Assembly (NCBI RefSeq): GCF_017115105.1
Contig: NZ_JABXKH010000036.1
Location: 1-32,646 of the forward strand
Origin: Nostoc sp. NMS2
GTDB lineage: Bacteria; Cyanobacteriota; Cyanobacteriia; Cyanobacteriales; Nostocaceae
Direction of reading: 5' to 3'
Length of the DNA stretch: 32,646 nucleotides
Notes under the pieces: model-generated
Told to the model about the DNA's origin: nothing
The model's input: the letters and a program-made list of their open reading frames with translations, nothing else
Database searches by the model: none
Part shown: positions 30,926 to 32,646 of the stretch, in pieces
Layout of the letters: each line of letters begins with the position of its first letter
Numbering within the stretch: position 1 is the stretch's first letter
Translations under genes and position numbers: made by a program

Positions 30926-30981
30926 AAGATTAAACTAAGTCTGTAAACTAACTTTAGTGTTTTTGTCGTAGTGGTGCAAGA

Positions 30982-31010
30982 GCGATGTATACGATGGGCT
31001 ACGCCTACGC
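30982..31010 (+). repeat. 29-nt dispersed repeat, copy 3
   Basis: GCGATGTATACGATGGGCTA to CTACGC, with two to four differences from the other copies. It lies between the antitoxin and the SH3b gene. Confidence 0.75.
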
Positions 31011-31130
31011 AACTATTTTTGCGTAAAGCGATCACAAAGAATCGTGATCTAAGGTTTTGTATATGTAGCTTTTAATTTGCAGATTGGGAATACTGAACTT
31101 GATACAAATACATAGTATTTAAACAACATA

Positions 31131-32171
31131 ATGAAAATAGTTCGTCGCTTTTTTGGATGGTTTTTTCTTATAATTGGAGCATTTGGACTTTTTCAGCAAC
31201 TCATTACAGGATTAGTTTTTTTATCTTGGGGAGTACTTTTACTACCTTCCACAAATAAATTGGCAGCAAAAGCAGGTTTGCAGTTAAATTTGTGGAAGCG
31301 GATTAGTATCGTTTTTATTGGCATTGTGCTAATTAGTTCACATAAGGTACATTTACAATCGCCTCAATATGTAACACAGCAAGCAACACCAGAACCTACT
31401 TCTCCCATCTCTGCTTTAAATCAACCGCCAAAATTAAATTCTCCAACAAAGTTAGAAACAGAGACACCTTTACCTAAATCTAAAGAAAGTAGTATTGGGG
31501 CTTTGGTGCAAAAAAAAGGACTTGATTTCTCCTATGAAACTGCTGGGAGAGTTGAGAAAAGTGAAAAGTTGATCGTTGTTAATTATACTCGTGATTGGAA
31601 ATGTGGTGTAGAAGCACTTGAGAGTACAGCGAGACAAGAATGGCAGACTGTGTTTGATTTATCTACAAAAACATGGACTGATAAAGTCAGAGAGTTGAAT
31701 AACTGCTTAGGAAATGCAAATCAAACATGGATTGATTATTCAACAACACCAAGCCAGTTCAGCATAGAGCCTAACAGTAATGAAACAGTCATTAGGGCTG
31801 ATGTTCAAGATACAGATGGGTCAATTATCCTTAAAGATTCGTTAGTGGTGCGGTACAAAGCAGAAGATGGGGTTTCTCTTAATACTTCTCCAGCGACTTC
31901 TGAATCATCCCTGACTTCGACTACTTTTTCACAAACATCTGAAGAAGGGGTTCTTGTTGCTAAACATTCTGAAGCTCAAATTAACGTGCGTACTGGAGCA
32001 GGTATAAATTTTAAGAGCCGTCACTATGGATTAGTTGGTGATAAAGTCACGATTATAAATTCTGTTCACGGTCAAGATAGCTATATTTGGTATCAAATCA
32101 AGTTCCCAATCTCAGGCGCTGATGGATGGGTTCGCAGTGACTTCATTCAAGTCATGCCAATCCAACATTAA
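31131..32171 (+). CDS. Membrane-anchored SH3b-domain protein, 346 aa
   Basis: Two hydrophobic stretches at the N terminus (FFGWFFLIIGAFGLFQQLI, then LVFLSWGVLLL, and ISIVFIGIVLISS at about 59-71) anchor it. A Pro/Thr-rich linker (about 83-115) follows, then a domain of unknown kind (FSYETAGRVEKSEKLIVVNY...), and a C-terminal bacterial SH3 domain (about 285-340: AQINVRTGAGINFKSRHYG ... GADGWVRSDFIQV). SH3b domains bind cell-wall peptides or other ligands outside the membrane. No enzyme motif is seen. It is not obviously linked to its toxin-antitoxin neighbours. Confidence 0.82.
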   Translation: MKIVRRFFGWFFLIIGAFGLFQQLITGLVFLSWGVLLLPSTNKLAAKAGLQLNLWKRISIVFIGIVLISSHKVHLQSPQYVTQQATPEPTSPISALNQPPKLNSPTKLETETPLPKSKESSIGALVQKKGLDFSYETAGRVEKSEKLIVVNYTRDWKCGVEALESTARQEWQTVFDLSTKTWTDKVRELNNCLGNANQTWIDYSTTPSQFSIEPNSNETVIRADVQDTDGSIILKDSLVVRYKAEDGVSLNTSPATSESSLTSTTFSQTSEEGVLVAKHSEAQINVRTGAGINFKSRHYGLVGDKVTIINSVHGQDSYIWYQIKFPISGADGWVRSDFIQVMPIQH

Positions 32172-32313
32172 ACTATATTAAATTATACAAATAGTGTAGA
32201 CGCACCAGTAGCTTACCGCAGTGTACCGTGTACCGCAAAGAAAGAAATAGTATTAATAGTTAGTTTTTTAGACAGACTATACTTACGCTGATAGGAAGCA
32301 CTTAAGTCAAGTG

Positions 32314-32343
32314 TATGACCGATCCAGTAAGCTGTAAGTGAGC
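32314..32343 (+). repeat. 30-bp upstream repeat, copy 3
   Basis: ATCCAGTAAGCTGTAAGTGA at 32322-32341 is identical to copies 1 and 2; the first few bases differ at two positions. It ends 27 bases before the ATG of the broken partner gene, the same distance as copy 1. Confidence 0.8.
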
Positions 32344-32369
32344 CTAGTTGGAGAAATGGAGTGCGAAAC

Positions 32370-32564
32370 ATGACACTCACTGAGCTACTTCCTGCTGTCC
32401 GCAAACTGTCTGTATCAGAAAAAATTAAGCTAATCCGCATTTTGGCGGAATAATTGGATACTAACGAAGATATTTTGCCTCTAGAACCGTTTAAAACCTA
32501 TGATTTGCCTACACCCTATAATTCGTTTGGTGCAGGTGAAGTTCTCATGCAAGCTTCAGCCTAA
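32370..32564 (+). pseudogene. Broken third copy of the small retropepsin partner gene
   Basis: Near-identical at DNA level to 29088-29297, including the 27 bases before the ATG and the repeat beyond. Codon 28 GAA has become TAA, after MTLTELLPAVRKLSVSEKIK and seven more residues. The later part is still readable (TYDLPTPYNSFGAGEVLMQA) and ends at TAA 32562-32564. No protease gene follows; mobile-element-like sequence begins at 32592. Confidence 0.88.
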
Positions 32565-32591
32565 TAGGAAAACTAATGTCAGCAAATGTAA

Positions 32592-32646
32592 TAGACATCT
32601 CCGAAAACGATCAAAGGCTTTATGTGGCTAGGCTATAGTCCGTAAA
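32592..32646. mobile_element. Probable end of a mobile element, cut by the window edge
   Basis: TAGACATCTCCGAAAA (32592-32607) equals the right end, read inward, of the 91-bp element at 1908-1998. The following bases to 32646 are not in that small element, so a larger relative, perhaps an insertion sequence, may start here. Only 55 bases are visible and no transposase can be seen. Confidence 0.5.

Noticed and set aside
1..32646. tRNA or rRNA genes
   Set aside because: No tRNA-like T-loop/acceptor pattern or rRNA sequence was recognised on either strand.

Overview
The window comes from a heterocyst-forming cyanobacterium of the Nostoc/Anabaena type (order Nostocales). The signs are a complete run of nif-associated genes in the Anabaena order, a heterocyst ferredoxin (fdxH), an uptake-hydrogenase protease (hupW), an XisA-type recombinase beside a split nifD, many HIP1 octamers (GCGATCGC), and heptanucleotide tandem repeats between genes. 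I cannot name the species.

Bases 1-14307 lie inside a nifD excision element. At 14297-14307 stands GGATTACTCCG, the 11-bp core of the Anabaena nifD element. It is followed in frame by the last ~52 codons of nifD, and the xisA recombinase gene lies just inside the border. The other border and the nifD 5' part are not in the window, so the element is longer than 14.3 kb. Its cargo, left to right: a conserved hypothetical gene, a SAM methyltransferase, a dienelactone hydrolase, a DUF2267 protein, an AlkB-like dioxygenase, a foreign-looking block (short-chain dehydrogenase, quinone oxidoreductase, NmrA-like protein, gene debris, a cytochrome P450 and its likely MarR regulator with two 20-bp operators), a retropepsin-like protease with a small partner gene, and a cluster of intact and broken toxin-antitoxin genes (DUF433/DUF5615, PIN, UPF0175/DUF3368).

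Bases 14298-23959 hold the nitrogenase region: nifD 3' end, nifK, a Mo-nitrogenase C-terminal-domain protein, nifE, nifN, nifX, a DUF269 protein, a DUF683 protein, nifW, hesA, hesB, fdxH, a FeoA-like protein and, on the other strand, a molybdate-binding Mop protein. NifK is a structural subunit of the MoFe protein. NifE/N and NifX build and carry the iron-molybdenum cofactor, HesA/HesB serve Fe-S or cofactor assembly, and FdxH donates electrons to nitrogenase reductase. From 24768 come an ankyrin-repeat gene overlapping a SagB-type nitroreductase gene, an unrecognised small gene, and hupW.

From 27444 to the end the window is accessory again: a xisI gene broken by one stop codon, an orphan DUF433 antitoxin with toxin debris, a second small-gene/retropepsin pair, HicB/HicA, a Phd/VapC-type pair, an SH3b-domain membrane protein, and a dead duplicate of the small gene next to what looks like the end of a mobile element.

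Most notable: (1) the small-gene/retropepsin module, seen twice intact and once as a remnant; (2) a DUF3368 toxin gene broken by an exact 29-nt dispersed repeat whose removal restores the frame; (3) the two-operator MarR/P450 switch carried on a nifD element; (4) chimeric P450/NmrA debris joined at a HIP1 site.
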